NCBI GenBank assembly: GCA_937874695.1 | Contig: CALNAJ010000027.1 | Span: forward strand, 62,001-126,000 | Source: an uncultured Lactobacillus sp. | GTDB taxonomy: Bacteria; Bacillota; Bacilli; Lactobacillales; Lactobacillaceae | DNA length: 64,000 nt | Direction: 5' to 3' | Shown here: positions 1 to 7,788 of the stretch, piece by piece | Position numbering within the stretch: position 1 is the stretch's first letter | Layout: every line of letters starts with the position of its first letter | The notes under the pieces: generated by a model | The model's database searches: none | The model's input: only the letters and a program-made list of their open reading frames with translations | Told to the model about the DNA's origin: nothing | Made by a program: the position numbers and the translations under genes

Positions 1-56
1 TTGATTTCCAGATCATGTTGACCGGTCGCTTGAATCGTTAAATAGTCAGTTTCCAT
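1..56 (-). CDS. YigZ/YvyE (IMPACT) family protein, N-terminal fragment
   Basis: Only the first 18 codons lie in the window; the gene runs off the left edge. The reverse strand reads METDYLTIQATGQHDLEI after a good ribosome site (AGAAAGGTG) 8 bases upstream. This start resembles the YigZ/YvyE family, whose members open with a similar Tyr-Thr-Ile plus Gly-x-His-Glu-Ile pattern. In related bacteria a gene of this family sits divergent from comFA, which supports the call. The family is related to the eukaryotic IMPACT translation regulator; its exact role in bacteria is unsettled. The identification rests on a short N-terminus plus gene order. Confidence 0.55.
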   Translation of the reverse strand, partial: METDYLTIQATGQHDLEI

Positions 57-72
57 AAAAAAACACCTTTCT

Positions 73-86
73 CGAAAAATATTTCG
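73..86. promoter_or_regulatory. palindrome between divergent yigZ-like gene and comFA
   Basis: CGAAA-AATA-TTTCG is a perfect 5-bp inverted repeat in the 78-bp gap between the two divergent starts. A T-rich stretch ending TTTTTACGGAG (91-101) follows about 35 bases before the comFA start. It loosely recalls the TACG-containing boxes used by competence sigma factors in related bacteria. Both readings are tentative. Confidence 0.3.
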
Positions 87-134
87 CCGCTTTTTACGGA
101 GTTAGTTCCTGTGCCATCAGATGGGAGGAACGCT

Positions 135-1451
135 ATGATTGATTTATCAGAATACTTTGGTCGCCGTTTACCAGCGATAACAGGGACATCCCAGTTGGGA
201 GCGGGAATACTGGCTGTTCAGCAAGTTGATTCGCGCTACCAGTGTCAACGGTGTCAGCAGTGGTTAGCGGACACGGATCAGTTGCCCAATGGCGCGTGGT
301 ATTGTCGGCAGTGTTTGCAGTTGGGGCGGGTGACCTCACAGACTAAATTATACACTATTCCGGAGCCAAATCGGTTCTCACCACCAGAGTCACCGCTGAC
401 TTGGACGGGGGAGTTGAGCCCAGATCAGCAGCAGGCCGCCGAGAGCATTCGCCAGCACGTGCAGCGGGGGCAAAATCAACTGCTATGGGCCGTGACTGGA
501 GCGGGGAAGACCGAGATCGTCTATCCGGCATTGGCCTGGGCGGTGACTCAGGGCTGGCGGATTGCGTGGGCCTCGCCACGAGTGGACGTTTGCTTGGAAC
601 TGGCCCCCCGGATTCGGGCTGCGTTTGCTGCGGTCAGTCAGTGCCTGCTGTATGGTGAGCAGCCAGCACCATATCAATATAGTCAGCTGACGGTCTGCAC
701 GACCCACCAGTTATTGCGATTTGAACAGGCTTTTGACTGGATCATTGTGGACGAGGTCGATGCCTTTCCGTTGGCCACGAGTCCCTTGCTTCAGCTGGCA
801 ATCACGCGTGCCGAAAAGCCGACAGGACAGCACCTTTACCTCACAGCGACGCCTGGAGAAAAGCTACAACGTCAGATTCGCCAGCGGACGCTGGTTACGA
901 CCTATTTACCCCTGCGCTACCACGGGTATCTCTTGCCACAGTTGCGTGTGAGACTGGCGTGGCGGTGGCGAGAGCACCTGCGTAAAGGACGACTGCCGCG
1001 GCCACTCATTCGGCAACTCTTGGCTTATCTAGAAAAAGGGCAACGGTTCCTGCTGTTCGTCCCGCATGTCCGTGACCTGCCAGAAATCATGGCTGAATTG
1101 GCTCACCAGGACATCCGTGGTGGCGTCAGCGTTCACGCCGCTGATCCAGAACGAACCGGTAAAGTTCAGGCGTTACGCGATCAGAAGCTCTCCTTTCTGG
1201 TGACCACCACAATTCTCGAACGGGGGGTAACTTTTCCTAACATTGCAGTGGTGATTCTGGGTGGCGACGATGCCGTCTTCTCAACGGCGGCCTTGGTTCA
1301 GATTGCCGGTCGAGCTGGGCGGAGCGCGGACTTTCCGGACGGAGAGGTGACCTGCTATATCCAAACGCAGACCCGGGTCGTTCGGCGCGCGCAGACTATG
1401 ATTACGCGACTCAACCGACAGGGCAAGCAGCGGGGAGGACGGCGGCCATGA
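135..1451 (+). CDS. comFA: ComFA, DEAD-box ATPase of the competence DNA-uptake machinery
   Basis: The 438-residue protein resembles a superfamily 2 helicase/translocase thought to help pull transforming single-stranded DNA across the membrane. An N-terminal four-cysteine zinc finger (CQRC and YCRQC) precedes Walker A (AVTGAGKTE, about residue 123), a DEVD Walker B box, the YLTATPG motif III and the QIAGRAGRS motif VI. The frame is open from a GTG at 111, but the ATG at 135 has a GGGAGGA ribosome site 5 bases upstream and is the better start. The stop overlaps comFC by ATGA, so the two genes are translationally coupled. All catalytic motifs look intact; whether this strain is naturally transformable cannot be told from here. 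Confidence 0.93.
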   Translation: MIDLSEYFGRRLPAITGTSQLGAGILAVQQVDSRYQCQRCQQWLADTDQLPNGAWYCRQCLQLGRVTSQTKLYTIPEPNRFSPPESPLTWTGELSPDQQQAAESIRQHVQRGQNQLLWAVTGAGKTEIVYPALAWAVTQGWRIAWASPRVDVCLELAPRIRAAFAAVSQCLLYGEQPAPYQYSQLTVCTTHQLLRFEQAFDWIIVDEVDAFPLATSPLLQLAITRAEKPTGQHLYLTATPGEKLQRQIRQRTLVTTYLPLRYHGYLLPQLRVRLAWRWREHLRKGRLPRPLIRQLLAYLEKGQRFLLFVPHVRDLPEIMAELAHQDIRGGVSVHAADPERTGKVQALRDQKLSFLVTTTILERGVTFPNIAVVILGGDDAVFSTAALVQIAGRAGRSADFPDGEVTCYIQTQTRVVRRAQTMITRLNRQGKQRGGRRP

Positions 1452-2125
1452 TGAGATGTGTCTGGTGCACCCGGACTTTCGAGCCACCGGTAACGCTACA
1501 GGACTTATTGCGCTGGCGACCACTACCGATGCCAGCGCTCTGCCCCAGCTGTCAGGAGCGTTTTATACCGATCACCGGTGCCCACTGCCCAGCCTGTGGC
1601 CGTCAGCAGGCCACGACCATTCGTTGTCACGATTGCGAGCGGTGGGGAGCAGAAATACTGACGAACCATGCACTATTTCAGTACGATGCGGGGATGAAGG
1701 CCTACATGCAACAATATAAATTTCAGGGAGATTACGCCTTACGGAAGGCACTGCAGGCCCCCCTGTATCAGGCCCTGGCACAGCAAAGGTATGATGTGCT
1801 GGTACCGATTCCGGTGGATCAACATACGTGGTTGACGCGGGGCTTTAATCAAGTTACGGGATGGCTACGTGATCAGCCTTTCCAGCAGGTATTACGGGTA
1901 AAGGCGGATCACAAATCTCAGCCACAATCGGCTAAGACTCGAGCGGAACGCTTAGTCACGCCACAACCATTTATGTTGGATACGGCTGCGGCAAAAATCA
2001 TCGTAAATCAGCGTGTTTTATTGCTGGATGACGTCTATACGACCGGGAGAACATTGCGGCACGCGGCAAGCCAAATTTATTTAGGAGGCGCGAAAGCGTT
2101 TACTAGCTTGACTTTAGCGCGTTGA
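1448..2125 (+). CDS. comFC: ComFC, phosphoribosyltransferase-like competence protein
   Basis: This 225-residue protein starts inside the comFA stop codon. It has an N-terminal zinc-binding region with CVWC, CPSC, CPAC and CHDC pairs, and a C-terminal phosphoribosyltransferase fold with the PRPP signature VLLLDDVYTTGRTL near residue 195. ComFC proteins partner ComFA and are needed for efficient uptake of transforming DNA in Bacillus and Streptococcus. The second codon is also ATG (1451), so the start could be one residue later. Length and motif order are normal for the family. Confidence 0.92.
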   Translation: MMRCVWCTRTFEPPVTLQDLLRWRPLPMPALCPSCQERFIPITGAHCPACGRQQATTIRCHDCERWGAEILTNHALFQYDAGMKAYMQQYKFQGDYALRKALQAPLYQALAQQRYDVLVPIPVDQHTWLTRGFNQVTGWLRDQPFQQVLRVKADHKSQPQSAKTRAERLVTPQPFMLDTAAAKIIVNQRVLLLDDVYTTGRTLRHAASQIYLGGAKAFTSLTLAR

Positions 2126-2150
2126 GTGGCATTAAATTTCGTGAGAATAA

Positions 2151-2179
2151 TTGTTTCTGGTAGGGCTTTCTATTATAAT
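2151..2179 (+). promoter_or_regulatory. predicted promoter of hpf
   Basis: TTGTTT (2151-2156) and a consensus TATAAT (2174-2179) are separated by exactly 17 bases. Transcription would start near 2186 and leave a leader of about 78 bases before the hpf start. Confidence 0.6.
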
Positions 2180-2196
2180 AATAGTAAGCAAAGCAT

Positions 2197-2246
2197 ATTA
2201 GAAGAGTGGTCCTTCTAATGCTGAGCAAGCCAAGTGTTTCTTGGTT
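2197..2246 (+). promoter_or_regulatory. two tandem hairpins in the hpf leader
   Basis: ATTAGAAG (2197-2204) pairs perfectly with CTTCTAAT (2212-2219). CCAAG (2230-2234) then pairs with CTTGG (2240-2244). Neither is followed by a T-run, and the second ends just before the ribosome site. They could affect transcript stability or translation of hpf. Confidence 0.4.
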
Positions 2247-2263
2247 GAAGGGAGAGAAGTTTT

Positions 2264-2818
2264 ATGCTCACATTTAATATTCGTGGTGAAAACATCGAAG
2301 TTACTGACGCAATACGGGATTACGTTGAAAAGCGTATCAGCAAGTTGGAGAAATATTTCGACAACAAAGTTGAGGCAATTGCGCATGTCAACCTGAAGGT
2401 CTACCAAAACAAGACAGCGAAGGTTGAAGTAACAATCCCACTCCCATACTTGACATTACGGGCAGAGGAAACTTCTCCGGACTTATATGCAAGTGTTGAT
2501 TTGGTTACCGATAAGCTGGAACGGCAAATTCGCAAGTACAAGACCAAAGTTAACCGTAAGTCCCGGGAAAAAGGTTACAAAAACCTTGATTTCGCACCCG
2601 AAGCTGCGGAGCCAGAACCAGCTGAAGGTAAGGAGTTAGAGGTTGTTCGGACCAAGCGCGTTTCGTTGAAGCCAATGGATAATGAAGAGGCTGTCCTGCA
2701 AATGGACATGTTAGGCCACGACTTCTTTATCTACGAAGATGCTGAGACGAACGGCATTAGCATTGTGTACCGTCGTAACGACGGCCGCTATGGTTTGATC
2801 GAAGCCGACGACCAATAA
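2264..2818 (+). CDS. hpf: long-form ribosome hibernation promoting factor HPF
   Basis: The 184-residue protein has the two-domain architecture of long HPF. The N-terminal HPF/YfiA domain (residues 1 to about 100, MLTFNIRGENIEVTDAIRDY) binds the 30S decoding channel. A charged linker leads to the C-terminal dimerisation domain (about 125-184, KRVSLKPMDNEEAVLQMDM). Long HPF dimerises 70S ribosomes into inactive 100S particles in stationary phase or starvation. The gene has its own promoter, a hairpin-rich leader and a strong terminator, so it is a single-gene unit. Its position between comFC and secA follows the common Lactobacillaceae order. Confidence 0.95.
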   Translation: MLTFNIRGENIEVTDAIRDYVEKRISKLEKYFDNKVEAIAHVNLKVYQNKTAKVEVTIPLPYLTLRAEETSPDLYASVDLVTDKLERQIRKYKTKVNRKSREKGYKNLDFAPEAAEPEPAEGKELEVVRTKRVSLKPMDNEEAVLQMDMLGHDFFIYEDAETNGISIVYRRNDGRYGLIEADDQ

Positions 2819-2842
2819 CCAATAATGTTAACTAAACTAATG

Positions 2843-2868
2843 AAGCACCGCCTTGTGCGGTGCTTTTT
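2843..2868 (+). terminator. rho-independent terminator of hpf
   Basis: AAGCACCGC (2843-2851) pairs perfectly with GCGGTGCTT (2857-2865) around a 5-base loop, followed by a short T-run. Confidence 0.9.
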
Positions 2869-2881
2869 AGTTTGCAACCAG

Positions 2882-3124
2882 AACGTTAATGGTCATTCGC
2901 TTCACCGACGCCTTACCGGGCGGTACAAATAAGCCGGGACGCGGTAGGCGGGCGCCTAGAGCCAGAAGGCGGTCTCTAGGCTTGTCTTTGAACCCCTGAG
3001 GAACGCGTTTCAAAGACACCAATTACCTAAGTGACAAGCCCAGTCACTAAGGTAATTCCTACGGCTGGGCTTATTTGTACCACCCTCACGGCTAACATTG
3101 GTAGCCAATGTACTATTTAACGTT
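2882..3124 (+). repeat. structured repeat, copy A (subtype 1)
   Basis: This copy of the window's ~200-bp structured repeat has these helices: a 14-bp perfect stem (2922-2935 with 3068-3081); GCCTAGAG/CTCTAGGC (2954-2961, 2974-2981); GTCTTTGAA/TTCAAAGAC (2984-2992, 3009-3017); and AATTACC-TAA-GTGAC / GTCAC-TAA-GGTAATT (3021-3035, 3043-3057). The outermost pair is AACGTTAA/TTAACGTT. The apical loop AAGCCCA (3036-3042) is complementary to TGGGCTT (3066-3072), a possible pseudoknot. It is closest to copy B, sharing blocks such as ACGCGGT and CACGGC, while the stems differ in sequence and keep pairing. No coding sequence lies in it. Confidence 0.75.
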
Positions 3125-3592
3125 AGCTAGGCGCCTTTTAAGTAACCTCAGATTGATGAGTTTCAGTTCGGTCGTTCGCCAAACAATGCGTACTACATAA
3201 AAATCAGTCGAAATTACCGCACATTCTTAAGTATTAGGCATGCTATTTCAAGATGGCGGTTATGGCGTTACTATCACCATACTGGAAGGTAATAGGTACT
3301 TGGAATTACCACTTTTGCCGGTATCGTCGAATGATTAAGGGGGCTAATCCATATGCCTATCTGTCATGGGATTGTTAAGCAACTGTTATGCAAAAGGCGA
3401 TACATTGGGCGATGAATCTGGTAAAATTAGTAAGATTACTCTTAGGGACTAGATCTACTGAACCGAGCGATTCCTATTTGGGAGGAAGCTGGCGTAAACC
3501 TGGGGTCAATAAGGGTGATAGTTTAGTGACTATTTTAGTCAATAATCATGCGAAAGAAAGCGGTTTTACGGCATTTACATGATTAGAAAAGT
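3125..3592. other. non-coding gap between repeat A and the secA leader
   Basis: No recognisable gene was found. A 64-codon open frame (3388-3582) has no clear ribosome site and no recognisable motif, so I do not call it. The composition is AT-richer than the flanking repeat. This gap plus the repeat makes the hpf-secA interval unusually long, about 1.1 kb. Confidence 0.5.
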
Positions 3593-3912
3593 TTCATATT
3601 GGCTGGGTTAGTGTTAAAATGTAGATTGATTTATTGCCAAAATAAACGTTTGAAATCACTATCTCGCGCGGTAAGCTTAGCTTACTGGCGGCGGAGACTA
3701 TTCTTGCAAAAGAATGAGCGATTTTATTAAGATTATTCAGCTGTCCGCCCAGCAACCTGTGGGCAGCAATGACTCTTAGAATCGGGGATGACTCGATTCA
3801 ATCTGGAGTAATTGTGGTGGCAGCGCTGTTCGGCGTTGGATCCACAAACTGCCGGTGGAAGCCGGGAGTGGTTGACGCAGACTTATTAAAATGTACTGAA
3901 GGGAATTCTCAC
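3593..3912 (+). promoter_or_regulatory. secA promoter and long hairpin-rich 5' leader
   Basis: An extended -10 (TGT followed by TAAAAT, 3612-3620) would start transcription near 3627, leaving a leader of about 285 bases. The leader holds several local helices: GTAAGC/GCTTAC (3671-3685), ATTCTT-GCAA-AAGAAT with a GNRA-type loop (3700-3715), GCCCA/TGGGC (3747-3751, 3760-3764) and GAATCG/CGATTC (3779-3784, 3794-3799). A frame is open through part of it, upstream of the SecA start, but that extension does not look like SecA. I do not recognise a named riboswitch. Confidence 0.45.
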
Positions 3913-6276
3913 ATGGCAAATATTTTGAAACGATGGGTCGAAAGTGATCGACGGACTTTACGACGCCTCAGTAAATTAGCGGATGAAGTCGGTGCTTACG
4001 CTGATGAATACGCAAAGCTTTCAGATGCAGATCTGCAAGCAAAAACGCCAGAATTAAAGCAACGCTATCAAGACGGCGCAACCTTGGACGATTTACTGCC
4101 TGAGGCCTTCGCTGCCGTTCGTGAAGGCGCAAAGCGGGTCCTCGGCCTCTATCCATTCCACGTCCAAATTATGGGGGGAATTGTGCTTCATGAAGGTAAC
4201 ATTGCCGAAATGAAGACCGGTGAAGGGAAGACCTTGACCGCCACCATGCCTGTTTACCTGAACGCCTTAGCTGGCGAAGGGGTTCACGTTGTTACGGTTA
4301 ACGAATACTTATCCGCGCGTGATGCCACTGAAATGGGTGAACTTTATAACTGGATGGGCCTTTCTGTAGGGTTGAACTCTGCTGAAAAGTCTCCTGAAGA
4401 AAAGCGTGAAGCCTATCGGGCTGATATCACGTATTCCACCAACGGGGAAATCGGTTTCGATTACCTGCGTGACAACATGGTTGTCTACAAGGAAGACATG
4501 GTACAACGTCCTTTGAGTTTTGCGATTGTCGATGAAGTTGACTCCATCTTAATTGATGAAGCGCGGACGCCATTGATCATTTCTGGTCAGTCTGAAGGAA
4601 CGAGTGCCCTTTACAAGCGGGTCGATCGTTTCGCCAAGACGTTACACGAAAAAGAAGACTTTAAGATCGACCTTGAATCCAAGACGGTTGCTTTGACCGA
4701 TACTGGGATTGAAAAGGCTGAAAAGTACTTTAACCTGAAGAACTTATACGACACCGACAACACGGCCTTGACCCACCATATGGACCAAGCCTTACGGGCC
4801 AACTTCATCATGCTGCGGGACAAGGACTACGTGGTCCAAGATGGCGAAGTTCTGATCGTTGATTCCTTTACTGGGCGGGTTATGGAAGGTCGTCGGTACT
4901 CCGACGGGCTGCACCAAGCTATTGAAGCTAAGGAAGGCGTCGAGATTCAAGAAGAAACCAAGACGATGGCCAACATCACGTACCAAAACTTATTCCGGAT
5001 GTACAAGAAGCTTGCCGGGATGACGGGTACTGCGAAGACCGAAGTTGAAGAATTCCGAGAAATCTACAACATGGACGTTATCTCCGTGCCAACCAACAAA
5101 CCGGTTGTCCGGGTCGATGAACCTGACCTGTTGTACCCAACCTTGGAATCTAAGTTCGATGCCGTCGTTGATGAAATCAAGATGTTACACGAAAAGGGTC
5201 AACCAATGTTGATTGGTACCGTTGCCGTTGAAACGTCCGAATACATTTCACAACGGTTGGATAACGAAAACATTCCGCACGTGGTCTTGAACGCTAAGAA
5301 CCATGCGAAGGAAGCTGACATCATTCAAAACGCTGGCCAACGTGGCGCCGTTACGATTGCGACCAACATGGCTGGACGGGGGACTGATATTAAATTGGGA
5401 CCCGGCGTGGTTGAAATTGGTGGGTTAGCAGTTATTGGGACTGAACGACACGAATCACGGCGGATTGATAACCAGCTTCGTGGACGTTCCGGTCGTCAAG
5501 GTGACCCTGGTATGACCCAGTTCTACCTGTCCCTGGAAGATGATTTGATGCGCCGGTTCGGTTCCGAACGGGTTAAGAGCTTCCTCGAACGGATGAACGT
5601 TGATGGTGAAGATGCCGTTATCCGTAGCCGGATGATCACGAAGCAAGTTGAATCCGCACAAAAGCGGGTTGAAGGGAACAACTATGATTCCCGGAAGAAC
5701 GTGCTGCAATACGATGACGTTATGCGTCAACAACGTGATGTGATCTATGGCGAACGTAACCAAGTCATTAACCAAGACAAGTCCCTCAAGTGGGTCTTGA
5801 TGCCAATGATCCAACGGACCGTTGACCGGGTGGTTAACTTACACACTCAGGGCGACCAAGCCGATTGGGATTTGGATACGTTACTCGACTTCGGAATCTC
5901 AGCTATGGTTTCACCAGAAAAGATCAGCCTGGATGCATTGAAGGGCAAGTCCGCTGATGAAATCAAGGCTTACTTCATGGGCTTAGCCGAAGATGTCTAC
6001 ACCGAAAAGCAAAAGCAACTCTACGATCCAGCTCAAATGTTGGAATTCGAAAAGGTTGTGCTCTTACGTTGTGTAGACTCTCACTGGACGGACCACATCG
6101 ACACCATGGACCAATTGCGTCAATCAATCGGTCTGCGGGGCTATGGTCAGTTGAACCCATTAGTTGAATATCAACAAGAAGGATTCCGGATGTTTGGTGA
6201 AATGATCTCTGACATCGATTACGATGCCACCCGATTATTCATGAAGTCAGAAATTCGACAAAATATTACCCGTTAG
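3913..6276 (+). CDS. secA: SecA, preprotein translocase ATPase
   Basis: SecA is the motor that drives unfolded secretory proteins through SecYEG. The start ATG at 3913 gives MANILKRWVES, the usual SecA N-terminus, with GAAGGGA 9 bases upstream; the frame is open further upstream but without SecA similarity. The product has 787 residues. Visible features are Walker A (MKTGEGKTLT, about residue 100), the DEVDSILIDEARTPLI motor motif, TNMAGRGTD and GRSGRQGDPG in the second nucleotide-binding domain, and the helical scaffold. The protein ends at IRQNITR and lacks the C-terminal cysteine/histidine zinc tail of many SecA proteins, as other lactobacilli also do. SecG is encoded at 48042. Confidence 0.97.
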   Translation: MANILKRWVESDRRTLRRLSKLADEVGAYADEYAKLSDADLQAKTPELKQRYQDGATLDDLLPEAFAAVREGAKRVLGLYPFHVQIMGGIVLHEGNIAEMKTGEGKTLTATMPVYLNALAGEGVHVVTVNEYLSARDATEMGELYNWMGLSVGLNSAEKSPEEKREAYRADITYSTNGEIGFDYLRDNMVVYKEDMVQRPLSFAIVDEVDSILIDEARTPLIISGQSEGTSALYKRVDRFAKTLHEKEDFKIDLESKTVALTDTGIEKAEKYFNLKNLYDTDNTALTHHMDQALRANFIMLRDKDYVVQDGEVLIVDSFTGRVMEGRRYSDGLHQAIEAKEGVEIQEETKTMANITYQNLFRMYKKLAGMTGTAKTEVEEFREIYNMDVISVPTNKPVVRVDEPDLLYPTLESKFDAVVDEIKMLHEKGQPMLIGTVAVETSEYISQRLDNENIPHVVLNAKNHAKEADIIQNAGQRGAVTIATNMAGRGTDIKLGPGVVEIGGLAVIGTERHESRRIDNQLRGRSGRQGDPGMTQFYLSLEDDLMRRFGSERVKSFLERMNVDGEDAVIRSRMITKQVESAQKRVEGNNYDSRKNVLQYDDVMRQQRDVIYGERNQVINQDKSLKWVLMPMIQRTVDRVVNLHTQGDQADWDLDTLLDFGISAMVSPEKISLDALKGKSADEIKAYFMGLAEDVYTEKQKQLYDPAQMLEFEKVVLLRCVDSHWTDHIDTMDQLRQSIGLRGYGQLNPLVEYQQEGFRMFGEMISDIDYDATRLFMKSEIRQNITR

Positions 6277-6284
6277 TACGGGAG

Positions 6285-6317
6285 ACGAGGCGGGAAGAGA
6301 TTCCGGCCTCGTTTTTT
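6285..6317 (+). terminator. terminator of secA
   Basis: ACGAGGC (6285-6291) pairs with GCCTCGT (6306-6312), with an inner GGAA/TTCC pair, followed by six T. Confidence 0.85.
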
Positions 6318-6326
6318 GGAAAAAGA

Positions 6327-6438
6327 GTGGTCTCCAAGGCTGGTTAGCCGACGAGCATTAACGTCGCTAAGGTGAAAATCCCGGGCCTGGATTTTTGGCT
6401 TAGCGGGGTTAAGCGGAATCGGCTGCCTCGGAGACCAC
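6327..6438 (+). repeat. 112-nt palindromic structured element upstream of prfB
   Basis: Terminal GTGGTCTCC (6327-6335) pairs perfectly with GGAGACCAC (6430-6438). The stem continues with AGGC/GCCT (6337-6340, 6425-6428) and AGCCG/CGGCT (6346-6350, 6420-6424). Inside, CGCTAAG/CTTAGCG (6365-6371, 6399-6405) encloses a hairpin AAAATCC/GGATTTT (6375-6381, 6389-6395). It lies between the secA terminator and the prfB ribosome site. It could be a structured leader or a small non-autonomous mobile element; I see no second copy here. Confidence 0.6.
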
Positions 6439-6520
6439 GTTTCGGCAATGTAGCCAATAAAACTACGACTCGAAAAGATACAAAACGAAAACCAAAACAC
6501 AAAAAAAGGAGCCAACCACT

Positions 6521-7637
6521 ATGGAACTAAGCGATGCCAAACGTAACATTGCGACCATGAAGGAACAACTTGCCGGCTTTAGGGGGTCACTTTGACTTTG
6601 ATGCCCTGAGTGAGAGCATCAGTATCAATGAAAGTCAGATGGCCCAACCCGATTTTTGGAACGACGCGCAGTCGGCCCAGAAACTGATTGACGAAACCAA
6701 TGAAATGAAGAAAAAGGTTGAGGAATTCCAGAGTCTCAACGATCAGATTGACGACCTGGAAGTTGCCGTGGAATTGTTGCAAGAAGAACCCGATGCAGAT
6801 ATGCAGGCGGAGTTCGAGCAGAATTTCAAGGCTGCTCAGGACGCCCTGCACCAGTACAGTTTGAATCAACTGTTGAATCAAAAGTATGACCGGAACAATG
6901 CGATTCTGGAAATTCATCCGGGGGCTGGGGGTACTGAATCCCAGGACTGGGGCGAAATGCTCATGCGGATGTACACACGCTGGGCAGATCAGCACGACTT
7001 TACGGTCACGGTGCTGGACTACCAGCCAGGTGAAGTTGCCGGTTTGAGTAGTGCGACGCTGCTGATTGCCGGTCACAACGCTTACGGTTATCTCCGGTCC
7101 GAAAAGGGTGTTCACCGCCTCGTGCGGATTTCACCATTTGATTCGGCTGGTCGCCGCCACACGTCCTTTGCTTCTGTGGATGTTCTACCTGAATTGGATG
7201 ATACCGTGGATGTGGATATCAATCCGGCTGACTTGAAGGTCGATGTTTACCGAGCTTCCGGTGCCGGTGGGCAACACGTTAACAAGACCTCTTCGGCCGT
7301 GCGAATCACCCATATTCCAACGGGAATCGTGACGCAGAGTCAGGCGCAACGGTCACAGCTCCAAAACCGGCAGACGGCGATGGGGATGTTACGGGCCAAA
7401 CTGTACGAACGTGAAGAGGAAAAGAAGGCACAGGAAAAGGCCGCCATCGAAGGTGAACAGATGGATATTGGCTGGGGCTCGCAGATTCGGTCCTACGTTT
7501 TCCATCCGTACACGATGGTCAAAGACCACCGGACGGATTATGAAACCGGGAACGGCCAAGCCGTCATGGATGGGGATCTCGATCCCTTTATCGATGCCTA
7601 CCTCCAATGGCAACTTAGTCAGAAGAATCCGGATTAA
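6521..7637 (+). CDS. prfB: peptide chain release factor 2 (programmed +1 frameshift)
   Basis: RF2 ends translation at UGA and UAA. Frame 0 runs from the ATG at 6521 (AAGGAG 9 bases upstream) for 24 codons to a TGA at 6593-6595. After skipping one base, reading continues from 6594 to 7637, giving 371 residues, normal for RF2. The shift site is canonical: AGGGGG, three bases, then CTT TGA C. The SPF stop-recognition motif (SPFDSAGRR) and the catalytic GGQ (SGAGGQHVNKT) are present. The in-frame TGA is the autoregulatory signal, because low RF2 raises frameshifting and hence RF2 output. Annotation as a pseudogene would be wrong. Confidence 0.97.
6581..6596 (+). promoter_or_regulatory. prfB +1 programmed frameshift site
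   Basis: The internal Shine-Dalgarno-like AGGGGG (6581-6586) lies three bases upstream of the slippery CTT (6590-6592), which is followed by TGA (6593-6595) and C. This is the classic RF2 autoregulatory arrangement. Confidence 0.96.
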
Positions 7638-7704
7638 CTAACGCTAAACGACCAGTCGTGACGGGTGGGCGTAAGCGATAGTAGTCATCTTGTAAAATCA
7701 TTAG

Positions 7705-7739
7705 GCGGGTAACACGAATGTCGTGCGACCCGCTTTTCT
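7705..7739 (+). terminator. terminator of prfB
   Basis: GCGGGT (7705-7710) pairs with ACCCGC (7728-7733), with an inner CACGA/TCGTG stem (7713-7717, 7721-7725), followed by TTTTCTT. Confidence 0.85.
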
Positions 7740-7788
7740 TTCATGCTATACTGGGGACAGTTATTTTTTCAAGAAAGGTGTCGATGAC

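Noticed and set aside
3388..3582. 64-codon open frame between hpf and secA
   Set aside because: No ribosome site, no recognisable motif, and it lies in an otherwise non-coding gap.
3622..3912. T-box or known riboswitch in the secA leader
   Set aside because: No T-box sequence (AGGGTGG...) or other recognisable aptamer core was seen; only local hairpins.
6521..6595. prfB interrupted by an early TGA, a possible pseudogene
   Set aside because: The TGA sits in the canonical RF2 programmed +1 frameshift site (AGGGGG, CTT TGA C), and reading continues intact in the +1 frame.
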